A DNA stretch of 64,000 nucleotides from CAYLLN01 sp964384375. Its GTDB lineage: Bacteria > Planctomycetota > Planctomycetia > Pirellulales > Pirellulaceae. Position 1 is the stretch's first letter. Each line of letters begins with the position of its first letter. Under the pieces are notes generated by a model that was given only the letters and a program-made list of their open reading frames with translations, made no database searches and was not told where the DNA came from. The stretch covers positions 1 to 64,000 of the forward strand of contig CAYLLN010000026.1 of assembly GCA_964384375.1 (NCBI GenBank). Reading direction: 5' to 3'. A program made the position numbers and the translations under genes. Below are positions 9,901-16,205 of the stretch, piece after piece.

Positions 9901-10014
9901 GGGCTTGCGCGCGATCGGCGGCGGCTCCAGCCACGGCACGACTGCCAGCGCATACGCACCCAGCAGCGTCAGTACGACGGTGAGGGCGGCGAAATAACGC
10001 TTGGCGTGTATCAT
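6940..10014 (-). CDS. Very large LptC/OstA(LptA)-like LPS-transport protein
   Basis: The 1024-aa protein begins with one N-terminal membrane anchor (residues about 8-27) followed by long beta-rich sequence, with segments such as AEITGDVQARTKTQVATCKKL and VVEGKNFTVHAPRITYTSDK that resemble OstA/LptA-type repeats. Classical LptC is about 190 aa and LptA about 185 aa, so this is a fivefold enlargement. Position directly behind kdsD and kdsC supports a role in moving LPS across the periplasm. Residues encoded by 7938-7978 (IRNQGAGIRSQEV) come from the CAGGAGTCAGG repeat. I infer the function from context and weak similarity. Confidence 0.6.
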   Translation of the reverse strand: MIHAKRYFAALTVVLTLLGAYALAVVPWLEPPPIARKPGGDQSAAPAPSPETQTDLARLFPPGSWELDNPKIVETDACTLLVKDYQPTPDGRLELMPCTLIFYAEGGAGQPRRPIVLQSPQGAMIQFDKAIDIQRAEVGRLIGGRLPGEITIRSPETSPGAGDELHLTTRNIQIDRQRVFTPHEVVFNFGASHGRGRDLTIALLPKDPEDPSSGIGGVRSLTLAKIEHLHLEMKGQGLLPAMPGAGKASQSDAPLEVTCQGPFVFDVTNSTALFDDGVEVLRINPSGLPDKLTCRQLLLVLADSEKSPTDSGKTEAEAATSVSSKDSLANRLERMVAKGNPVTLEAPSQATRIVAGEIEYVVPKRRLVLKPASANSSVSLVQQDNEFVARELEYEMAEPGRLGRMWAAGTGRLKFAQGVGPARQFITANWDKDLRIQPDGETHVISVVENASLGSEMLGQFAAREVHLWVREVERRGAGVSPAERNQKTEDKEGKRQFTILPDRLLALGSVKLDSPRLNVRTTRLESWFVHLPAIPQEPKPKPLPPIGPVDPAAHSHTDEPMPAKRLPSLQHFDLAGDLIQMQIVRAGEEMNLENLTIRGHVSLDEPRTPEPGQQPIHMAGDLLELRGGVSGPGKIDIIGQPAEVGGRGMSLAGNAIHLVRDENRLWIEGPGEAKVPAVEIRNQGAGIRSQEVTTKVPGSAFRAQKPSAAGTLTMPTGPINIVWQEGLTFDGQTAEITGDVQARTKTQVATCKKLEATLSTPINFADMENATADLGKLKLDGGVHVVSRSVDERGEQQSYDQLQVRDLVIDRAAGSLYAAGPGWLSSTRVGKGLPGPAETSLPATTPADPNTPPKLNYIFVSFEGEIVGDLAKREIQVQRLVRTTFAPVNDWDTRVEVNRLEDLGEKGVLMTSERLTVTEMAPAGQPAWIEASASGNTVVEGKNFTVHAPRITYTSDKEVLSLEGDGRADAELWYRTVPGQPSSYGAASKWRYWLRTGLFDVEGARPFEFQLNGIDKIRLPGRR
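7938..7978. repeat. CAGGAGTCAGG-type repeat inside the LptC/OstA-like gene
   Basis: The plus strand reads CTCCTGGCTCCTGATTCC and related iterations, the complement of the repeat at 6067 and 10548. It is translated in frame within the 1024-aa protein. Confidence 0.7.
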
Positions 10015-10023
10015 CGGCAGGAA

Positions 10024-10545
10024 TCAGGACGCGTAACGCTGGATCACTTCATCCCAGCGGCTCTTGGCCTTCAGAATCAGCTCGACCAGCTCGCGGACCG
10101 CGCCGCGGCCGCCGGCCGACTCGGTGACGTGAGCTGCCGCTGCTCGCACCTCGGCTGCGGCATCGGCCACCGCCACGCCAAGGCCGACGTGTCGAATCAC
10201 GGGCAGGTCGGTCAGATCGTCGCCGATGTAGCAAACCTGCTGCGGAGAAAGATTCAGCTCGCGGAGGATGTCGCGGGCCACCGGCAGCTTGTTCTCGAAC
10301 CCCTGGCGGACGACTTCGATGCCAAGCTCCTGCGCCCGCAGTTTCACGATGTGCGAGCTGCGAGCGGTCAGCATTCCGAAGCGGAACCCGGCCCGCTGCC
10401 AGAGCTTGATCCCCAGCCCGTCCCGAATGTGAAACCCCTTCAGCTCGACTCCCTGGTTGTCGTACCAAATGCCGCCGTCGGTGAGCACGCCGTCCACGTC
10501 GGAAAGGATGAGCTCGATCGGTCGGCAAAGATCGGGGAGAGGCAT
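10024..10545 (-). CDS. kdsC: 3-deoxy-D-manno-octulosonate 8-phosphate phosphatase (KdsC family)
   Basis: This 173-aa HAD phosphatase would release phosphate from Kdo-8-phosphate in lipid A/Kdo synthesis. HAD motif I is SDVDGVLTDG with Asp16 and Asp18; motif II is around MLTARSS; motif III/IV includes CYIGDDLTDLPVI. The absence of a cap domain fits the tetrameric KdsC subclass. It lies between kdsD and the LptC/OstA-like gene on the same strand, forming an LPS module. Confidence 0.92.
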   Translation of the reverse strand: MPLPDLCRPIELILSDVDGVLTDGGIWYDNQGVELKGFHIRDGLGIKLWQRAGFRFGMLTARSSHIVKLRAQELGIEVVRQGFENKLPVARDILRELNLSPQQVCYIGDDLTDLPVIRHVGLGVAVADAAAEVRAAAAHVTESAGGRGAVRELVELILKAKSRWDEVIQRYAS

Positions 10546-10547
10546 AG

Positions 10548-10602
10548 TTCAGGAGTCAGGAGTCAGGAGACAGGAGTCAGGGTTCAGGATTCAGGGTTCA
10601 GG
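10548..10602. repeat. CAGGAGTCAGGA / GGTTCAGGATTCAGG repeat between kdsC and kdsD
   Basis: The stretch is built of CAGGAGT and GTTCAGG iterations. It fills the kdsD-kdsC junction and its distal part encodes the last residues of KdsD (VLNPES), showing that the repeat has been read into the protein. Confidence 0.8.
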
Positions 10603-11666
10603 ACGCGGAGGTGACTGGGAGCTTTGGCCTTGGAACCTTGAACTTTGGCTTCCGGCATTGCGCCGACGAGGTCGGTGATGTCGATCAGGCCCACCGGCTT
10701 ATGTTCTTCATCGACCACCGGCAATTCGCTGATTTTTCGATCGGCCAGGATTTCGCAGGCTGCCGCGAGTCGCGTGCCGAGGCTGACGGTCGTAGGGGAA
10801 GCGGTCATCACGGCGGCAATCGGGCCGTCGATCGCTTCGTCCCGCTTCCGTTCCAGCAAGCGAGCCAGGTCGCTGTCGGTGAAAATGCCAGCCAGTCGCC
10901 CCGAGGAATCGACGATCATGATCGCCCCGGTTCGGCGACCGGGGCGGCTTTCGTGGACGAGGGCCTCGCGAACGCTTTGATCGGCGTGGGCCACGCGGCA
11001 CTCGGCGACCGGCCGCATCGCCTGTTCGACATAGGCCAGCTTCATCCCCAAGCTCCCCCCCGGATGAAAGCGGGCGAAATCGTCCGCGGTGAAACCCTTG
11101 TGCCGGCTGACGACGAGAGCCAAGGCATCTCCCAGGGCGAGCATCGCCGTCGTGCTGGCGCTGGGGGCCAGTCCCAGCGGGCATGCCTCGCGCGGAATCT
11201 CAACCGGCAGTGTCACGGTCGCGGCGCGAGCGAGCGGGCTATCGGTGCGGCCGGTCATCGCCAGGAGCGGCACGCGGAGTTGTTCAATGGTCGGCAGCAG
11301 TCGCACGATCTCTTCCGTTCGGCCGCTGAACGAGAGAACGAGCAGCACATCGCTGGGCCCGATGCGGCCCAGGTCCCCATGCACCGCCTCGGCGGGATGA
11401 ACGAAGTGGCTGCGAGTACCAGTCGAAGCGAGCGTGGCGGCGATCTTTTGTCCGACGAGCCCCGCCTTGCCCATGCCGCTGACGAGGACGCTCCCCTGGC
11501 AACTTGCCAATAGGCGGACGGCGTCGCAAAAGGGCTCGCCCAAACTGGCCGCGAGCGATTCAACCGCGGCTGCCTCGGCTCGCAGGATTTCTCGCGCGAG
11601 ACGCAGTTGCTCAAAGCGGCCCAGGGGCGCAGGAGCGTGGGCCAATCCGGTGGCGGCGCCGGACAT
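10584..11666 (-). CDS. kdsD: Arabinose-5-phosphate isomerase (KpsF/GutQ type)
   Basis: The 360-aa enzyme interconverts ribulose-5-phosphate and arabinose-5-phosphate, the first step of Kdo synthesis. It has an N-terminal SIS domain (VLVSGMGKAGLVGQKIA, HGDLGRIGPSDVLLVLSFSGRTEE, FHPGGSLG) and two C-terminal CBS domains (GAIMIVDSSGRLAGIFTDSDL and ISELPVVDEEHKPVGLIDITDL). The ATG at 11666 is chosen because AAGGA lies 7 nt upstream; the longer frame adds nonconserved residues. The extreme C-terminus comes from the CAGGAGT/GTTCAGG repeat. Confidence 0.92.
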   Translation of the reverse strand: MSGAATGLAHAPAPLGRFEQLRLAREILRAEAAAVESLAASLGEPFCDAVRLLASCQGSVLVSGMGKAGLVGQKIAATLASTGTRSHFVHPAEAVHGDLGRIGPSDVLLVLSFSGRTEEIVRLLPTIEQLRVPLLAMTGRTDSPLARAATVTLPVEIPREACPLGLAPSASTTAMLALGDALALVVSRHKGFTADDFARFHPGGSLGMKLAYVEQAMRPVAECRVAHADQSVREALVHESRPGRRTGAIMIVDSSGRLAGIFTDSDLARLLERKRDEAIDGPIAAVMTASPTTVSLGTRLAAACEILADRKISELPVVDEEHKPVGLIDITDLVGAMPEAKVQGSKAKAPSHLRVLNPES

Positions 11667-11751
11667 AACGTCATCCTTGACGATGGGCGGGAAACGAACC
11701 GATCCGCCCGGAATTGTATGCCGCCGCCACGGAACGACCAAGCGCAAGAGG

Positions 11752-11767
11752 GCCGTGCTAGCACGGC
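11752..11767. repeat. Palindrome GCCGTGCT/AGCACGGC
   Basis: A 16-bp perfect palindrome lies between the 47-aa gene and kdsD on the minus strand. It may attenuate transcription or be one more dispersed palindrome; there is no U-tract. Confidence 0.6.
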
Positions 11768-11775
11768 TGCGGGCA

Positions 11776-11919
11776 TCACTTCACGTTCGGGTCGGCCTTC
11801 ATCGAATCGATAAGCCACGGAATCCAGCAGAAACACGGACCGGTAATCAAGAGGAGCACGATAAACACGATCACGCCGGTCTGGTTCAAACCCAAGAAGA
11901 CTTCTTTACCCTGCGGCAT
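11776..11919 (-). CDS. 47-aa single-pass membrane microprotein
   Basis: The frame begins MPQGKEVFLG, continues with a strongly hydrophobic segment (TGVIVFIVLLLITGPCFCWI, residues about 14-33) and ends SMKADPNVK. AAGGA stands 8 nt before the ATG, an excellent ribosome binding site. Coding seems genuine because the codons fit a clean N-in membrane helix with charged flanks. It is transcribed towards kdsD about 110 bp away. Function unknown. Confidence 0.7.
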   Translation of the reverse strand: MPQGKEVFLGLNQTGVIVFIVLLLITGPCFCWIPWLIDSMKADPNVK

Positions 11920-12007
11920 TGCTGAATTCCTTGATCGAAGTCGGAAAGTCGAGTGGGAGAAGCGTCATTAGGCTATCAAACGCCGATGGCAAGTCAACTA
12001 TCGACTG

Positions 12008-12691
12008 CTAGAGGTTCTCCCACGCCGCCGGCAGCGGGGCGATGCATTCGACGTATTCCCGCGTGAGCGGGTGACGGAACTTCAGGCTGCGGGCGTGCAA
12101 GGCGATCAGCCGCTCGCGCTCATCCTCGCTCCAGGGGCCGAACCGCTCGCTGCTGCCATAGAGCGAATCGCCCAGGAGCGGATGGCCGTGGTGGGCGCAC
12201 TGGACTCGAATCTGGTGCGTGCGGCCGGTTTCCAGCGTGATTTCCAGCCGCGTCTTGCCCGGCAGGCGCTCGAGCACGCGGTAATGCAGAATCGCAATTC
12301 GACCCGCGGGCTCTCGCTCATCGACGACGATCGACCGCGGCTCGCCGTCGATCTTCTGCAGGTAGTCGGTCCAGGTCCCTTCGTCCGGCTGCATCTCACC
12401 GGCAACCATCGCCCAATAGGTCTTCTCAATGAGCCGCCCTTCAAATTGCTCGGAGATTCGCCGCGCGGCCCGGACGTTCTTCGCAAACACGATCACGCCG
12501 GAAACGGGCCGGTCGATCCGGTGCGGCACCCCGAGATAGACGCCCCCCGGCTTGCCGTCCCGCTCTTTGAGAAGCCGCTTGATGCGGAATTCGAGGCTGT
12601 CGATCCCCAGTGGCGCTTGCGTGAGCAGCCCGCCCGGCTTGTTGGCCACGAGGCAGGAGGAGTCTTCGTGGAGGATGTCAACGTCGAGCAT
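12008..12691 (-). CDS. RluA-family pseudouridine synthase
   Basis: This 227-aa enzyme isomerises uridine in RNA. The catalytic motif is HRIDRPVSGVIVFAK (the family HRLDxxTSG, with the catalytic Asp), followed by EKTYWAMVAG, and later GRTHQIRVQCAHHGHPLLGD. The S4 RNA-binding domain seen in RluC/RluD is missing, as in RluA itself. The start MLDVDILHED at 12691 matches the family start. A dispersed repeat occupies the 150 bp immediately upstream, leaving no normal ribosome binding site. Confidence 0.88.
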   Translation of the reverse strand: MLDVDILHEDSSCLVANKPGGLLTQAPLGIDSLEFRIKRLLKERDGKPGGVYLGVPHRIDRPVSGVIVFAKNVRAARRISEQFEGRLIEKTYWAMVAGEMQPDEGTWTDYLQKIDGEPRSIVVDEREPAGRIAILHYRVLERLPGKTRLEITLETGRTHQIRVQCAHHGHPLLGDSLYGSSERFGPWSEDERERLIALHARSLKFRHPLTREYVECIAPLPAAWENL

Positions 12692-12692
12692 G

Positions 12693-12842
12693 GTAGGTTC
12701 CGCCTGCCGGGCGGAACCTGGCGGTGTGACCAGCGAGGCAGAGCCTCGCGGAAGTGTGGTCCCAGGCTGGAGCCTGGGACCAAGGAACGGCACACACAGT
12801 GTGCCTACTACTTAGAAGTCCCGCCGGGCCGGCGGCACCTAC
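12693..12842. repeat. 150-bp composite of hairpins filling a whole intergenic gap
   Basis: Bounded by GTAGG and CCTAC, it contains in order GGTTCCGCC/GGCGGAACC, CGAGGC-AGA-GCCTCG, TGGTCCCAGGCT-GG-AGCCTGGGACCA, GCACA/TGTGC and a CCGCC-rich arm. It extends from 2 bp before the RluA-type start codon to the stop codon of the oxidoreductase. The second and third hairpins recur at 20919-20970. Confidence 0.85.
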
Positions 12843-14324
12843 TTACACCTGTCCCGCCGGCGGCACGACATACGGCTTGCGGTACTCGCGGGTGAGCATC
12901 GCATTGGCTGCGTCGTTGCCGGGGAAGGTCTCCGTCTGCGGATCGAATGGCAGAACGGGACCGACCGTGAGCTTGGTCGCCGCCATATCGACGCCGTTGT
13001 CCGCCAAGTGAGCCAGCGTGCGAGCCAGCGTGTCCTTGGCGTTGTCGGTCGTGTGGAGCGTTGCCAGCGACTTGTCGAGTTCGTCGCCGCTCATCGGCGC
13101 GCCCAGGCGATACGAAATGTTGCCTAGGTGGCAGAGGGCGCTCGACAGATGCCCCTCCTCGATGTCGCCGTTCAGATCGGTGATCGCCCGGCTGCGGACC
13201 GCCTTAAGGAAGTTGGCAAAATGGTGCTTGTCCTCGCCGTCGTTGAACGAGGCGACTTCCTTGCCGTCCTTGTCGAACAGCGTACCGCCGTTGTAACTCG
13301 GCGAGACCGCGTATCCCTCCGTCCCCTCGTAGATCACGCCGACCCCCGCGCCGCGATACTTATCGGTCTTCAGGCCGCGGACCTCGAACACAAGCGAGCT
13401 ATCGCCGTAGTCATGAACGACGACCTGCGTGTTTGGCGTTTCGCCGGCGTCTTCGTAACCGAGGCGGCCGCCGTAGCTCAGCACGGCATTGCACAGCTTC
13501 TGTTCGCCCAGCCCCCAGCGGGCCAGGTCCATCTGATGAATTCCCTGGTTCCCCAGATCGCCGTTGCCATAGTTCCAAATCCAGTGCCAATCGTAGTGAA
13601 CGGGGCCAAATTTGGGGTTGTTCCGAGTCGGCTGAACGAGCGGAGCGGGGCCGCACCACAGGTCGTAGTTGATGTTCGCCGGCACCTCGGCCGGGGCCCG
13701 CGGGCCGATCGACGGGCGGCTCTTGTAGCAGAGGCCGCGGGCGACTTTCACGTCGCCGATCTTGCCGTCGTGAATCGCCTTGATCAGTTCGATCATCCCC
13801 GGATTGCTGCGGCTTTGCGTGCCAGCCTGGCAGATCTTCTTGTACTTGCGGGCCGCTTCGACTGCGCGGCGTCCTTCGCTCACGTTATGGCTCACCGGCT
13901 TCTCGACATAGACGTCCTTGCCCGCCTGCATCGCCCAAATCGCCATCAGCGAGTGCCAGTGGTTGGGTGTGGCAATCGTCACGATATCGACGCTCTTGTC
14001 GTCGAGCATCGTCCGGATGTCCTCGACGAACTTCGGCACGAGCCCCCCCTGCCGCTTGCCGATCTCGATCGCCCGGTTGTTGCCAACCTTGCTATCGACA
14101 TCGACGACGTAGGTGACCGCTGTGTCTTTCCGGGCCGCGAAGAAGCCGTAATGGCTGCCGCCGCGGCCATTCACGCCGACCACCGCCACATTCAGCCGCT
14201 CATTGGGGCTCTTGCTCTGCTGCTCGTCCTGAGCGAATAGCCGTGTTGGCGCACCGGCCATGGCGGCTGCTGCGGCGGCCATCATCGAATCTTCGAGGAA
14301 CTGACGGCGGTTCTTGCGAGGCAT
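12843..14324 (-). CDS. Gfo/Idh/MocA-family oxidoreductase with Tat-type signal
   Basis: The 493-aa protein starts with a twin-arginine-type leader (NRRQFLEDS then an Ala-rich hydrophobic stretch). The Rossmann fold follows (LNVAVVGVNGRGGSHYG), then the conserved EKPVSHNVSEGRRAV and the C-terminal substrate domain (DWHWIWNYGNGDLGNQGIHQMDLARW). Such NAD(P)-dependent sugar or inositol dehydrogenases are heavily expanded in planctomycetes; the substrate is not deducible. The ATG at 14324 is favoured by GGGAG 7 nt upstream. Confidence 0.88.
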   Translation of the reverse strand: MPRKNRRQFLEDSMMAAAAAAMAGAPTRLFAQDEQQSKSPNERLNVAVVGVNGRGGSHYGFFAARKDTAVTYVVDVDSKVGNNRAIEIGKRQGGLVPKFVEDIRTMLDDKSVDIVTIATPNHWHSLMAIWAMQAGKDVYVEKPVSHNVSEGRRAVEAARKYKKICQAGTQSRSNPGMIELIKAIHDGKIGDVKVARGLCYKSRPSIGPRAPAEVPANINYDLWCGPAPLVQPTRNNPKFGPVHYDWHWIWNYGNGDLGNQGIHQMDLARWGLGEQKLCNAVLSYGGRLGYEDAGETPNTQVVVHDYGDSSLVFEVRGLKTDKYRGAGVGVIYEGTEGYAVSPSYNGGTLFDKDGKEVASFNDGEDKHHFANFLKAVRSRAITDLNGDIEEGHLSSALCHLGNISYRLGAPMSGDELDKSLATLHTTDNAKDTLARTLAHLADNGVDMAATKLTVGPVLPFDPQTETFPGNDAANAMLTREYRKPYVVPPAGQV

Positions 14325-14485
14325 GGAAATCTCCCGATGAGGAAAGGCGAGCGGCGGGCTGTCGTGGCTGCGCCGCAAAACGGGTGGTGGGCGAGACGCC
14401 TATCTTAACCCACCTGCCCCAAAGATTTCCAGCCGCGAACCTCGCACTTGCCCGAATGTCCAACGCCAAATGCGAGTGAATTCGC

Positions 14486-15817
14486 CTACCGCGTGGCCGG
14501 CAGGAACATCCGCAGCAATACGAAGCCGAGAACCGCACTGACGGTCGATCCGCCGAGCGTGCCGATTTTGGCCGCGTCGAGCAGTTCCCCCTCCAGCGCC
14601 AGGCTGGCAATAAAAAGCGACATCGTGAACCCGATTCCTGCCAGACATCCCGCCCCGACCATCACCTTCCAGTTCACTCCGCTCGGCAGCCGGGCGATCC
14701 CCAGCCGCACCGCCAGCCAGCTAAACGCGACGATGCCCAGCGGCTTGCCGAGCACGAGTCCCGCCGCCACCGCCCAGCCGACGGAGTGCGTCACCGCGGT
14801 CGGCCGCACGGTCACGCCGGCATTGGCGAGGGCAAAAATCGGCATGATGACGAAGGCGACCCAGACGTGCAGCGTGCCCTCGAGGCGTTCCAGGGGCGAA
14901 ACGGCTTCCCGGGCGGCGGTCCGTAACTGGTCGAGCAGCGGTTTGTGATGATGTTCGATTGCACCGTCGCTCTCGCCGGAAATCTTCCCTTGCACTTCGC
15001 GCAGCACGCTGGCCAGTCGCCGGTCTGAGACCCAGGCTCTGGCGGGCGTAAGCAAGCCCAGCAGCACGCCGGCCACGGTCGGATGGATACCCGACTTCAG
15101 CAGTGCGAGCCAAACCGCCGCCCCAACCAGGAAATAAAGTGCGACCGACCGGACACCAATCCGATTCATCAAAACGCTGGCAAGCAGGCCGAATCCACCG
15201 GCTGCGAGTGCCAGGGCGGAGATCTCCTTCGAGTAGAAGAGGGCGATGACGATCACCGCGCCGATGTCGTCGGCGATGGCCAGCGAGAGCAGCAGGATCT
15301 TCAGTCCCAGCGGGACGCGCGGGCCAAGCACGGCGAGCAGGCCGACGACGAACGCGATGTCGGTCGCCATCGGAATTCCCCAGCCTGCCTGGCCCGGCTT
15401 TCCACCTTGCAACAGCCAATAGATGCCCGCCGGCGCGAGCATCCCGCCAAGAGCAGCCATCACCGGAAGCGCCGCCTGCCGCGGATCGCGCAGTTCGCCG
15501 GCAACCAGTTCGCGCTTAATCTCCAACCCAACGACGAAGAAGAAAATCGCCATCAGGCCGTCGTTCACCCAGTGCAGCAGCGACTCGTCGAGCTTCCACT
15601 CGCCAATGCCGATGTAGGCGTGCTGTTTCCAGAACGCATTGAATGGCTCGGCCAGCGGCGAATTGGCGATGATGAGGGCGGCTATCGCGCACAGAAGCAG
15701 GAGCACGCCGCTGGCCGACTCGATCTGCAGGAAGTGGGCAAATGGCCTCGCCCAGTGTTGCGCGAGGCTGGTGGGCAAGTGATTGGGGGGCGGCGAATGG
15801 GAGGAATGCTGATTCAC
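14486..15817 (-). CDS. nhaA: NhaA-type Na+/H+ antiporter
   Basis: The 443-aa inner-membrane protein exchanges Na+ for H+. It shows the NhaA hallmarks: FFFVVGLEIKRELVAGEL, ATDIAFVVGLLAVLG, and the ion-binding double aspartate in SLAIADDIGAVIVIALFY. The C-terminal helices end GFVLLRMFLPATR. The GTG at 15817 is preferred over the GTG at 15838 because GGAG lies 7 nt upstream. The roughly 440-residue length fits the longer NhaA group. Confidence 0.93.
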   Translation of the reverse strand: MNQHSSHSPPPNHLPTSLAQHWARPFAHFLQIESASGVLLLLCAIAALIIANSPLAEPFNAFWKQHAYIGIGEWKLDESLLHWVNDGLMAIFFFVVGLEIKRELVAGELRDPRQAALPVMAALGGMLAPAGIYWLLQGGKPGQAGWGIPMATDIAFVVGLLAVLGPRVPLGLKILLLSLAIADDIGAVIVIALFYSKEISALALAAGGFGLLASVLMNRIGVRSVALYFLVGAAVWLALLKSGIHPTVAGVLLGLLTPARAWVSDRRLASVLREVQGKISGESDGAIEHHHKPLLDQLRTAAREAVSPLERLEGTLHVWVAFVIMPIFALANAGVTVRPTAVTHSVGWAVAAGLVLGKPLGIVAFSWLAVRLGIARLPSGVNWKVMVGAGCLAGIGFTMSLFIASLALEGELLDAAKIGTLGGSTVSAVLGFVLLRMFLPATR

Positions 15818-15914
15818 GATCAATCTCCGAGCTAGCACGCAGTTGATCGGTCACACGCGCGGACAATTGCGCAGCCGAATACCGAGAGAAAAGGACAGAT
15901 GAGCAGGCAGCGAC

Positions 15915-15995
15915 CTACCAGCCGCCGCTGGAGGTGAGGAAGAGCTTGAGATACAACTCGTGCTCGGAGATCGAACGCTCGAAAGGGCGAATCAT
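15915..15995 (-). CDS. Candidate 26-aa microprotein
   Basis: The frame starts MIRPFERSISEH, ends LTSSGGW, and has AGGA 9 nt before the ATG. It lies alone in the 388-bp gap between nhaA and the foldase gene. The sequence looks like a short amphipathic helix plus a Gly-Trp tail. The rest of the gap holds nothing I recognise. Coding status is uncertain without comparison to relatives. Confidence 0.35.
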   Translation of the reverse strand: MIRPFERSISEHELYLKLFLTSSGGW

Positions 15996-16205
15996 CGACT
16001 CAGTTCCTGAAGAACCCGAACCATACCACAGCATTGAACCGGCAGCTAGCAGCCGACTGCGGCGTCGAATGCGGGCGAAGTGTGGCGACAATCGCGATTG
16101 ACCTGCTATCGCGGCCGTTCCTATACTCCGCCCCGCTTGGTGAGACCCACTGCCTCGGCCGCCTCCACGGCGTGCCCTTTCCCGCTCCTGGATGAGGGAT
16201 CTGCA

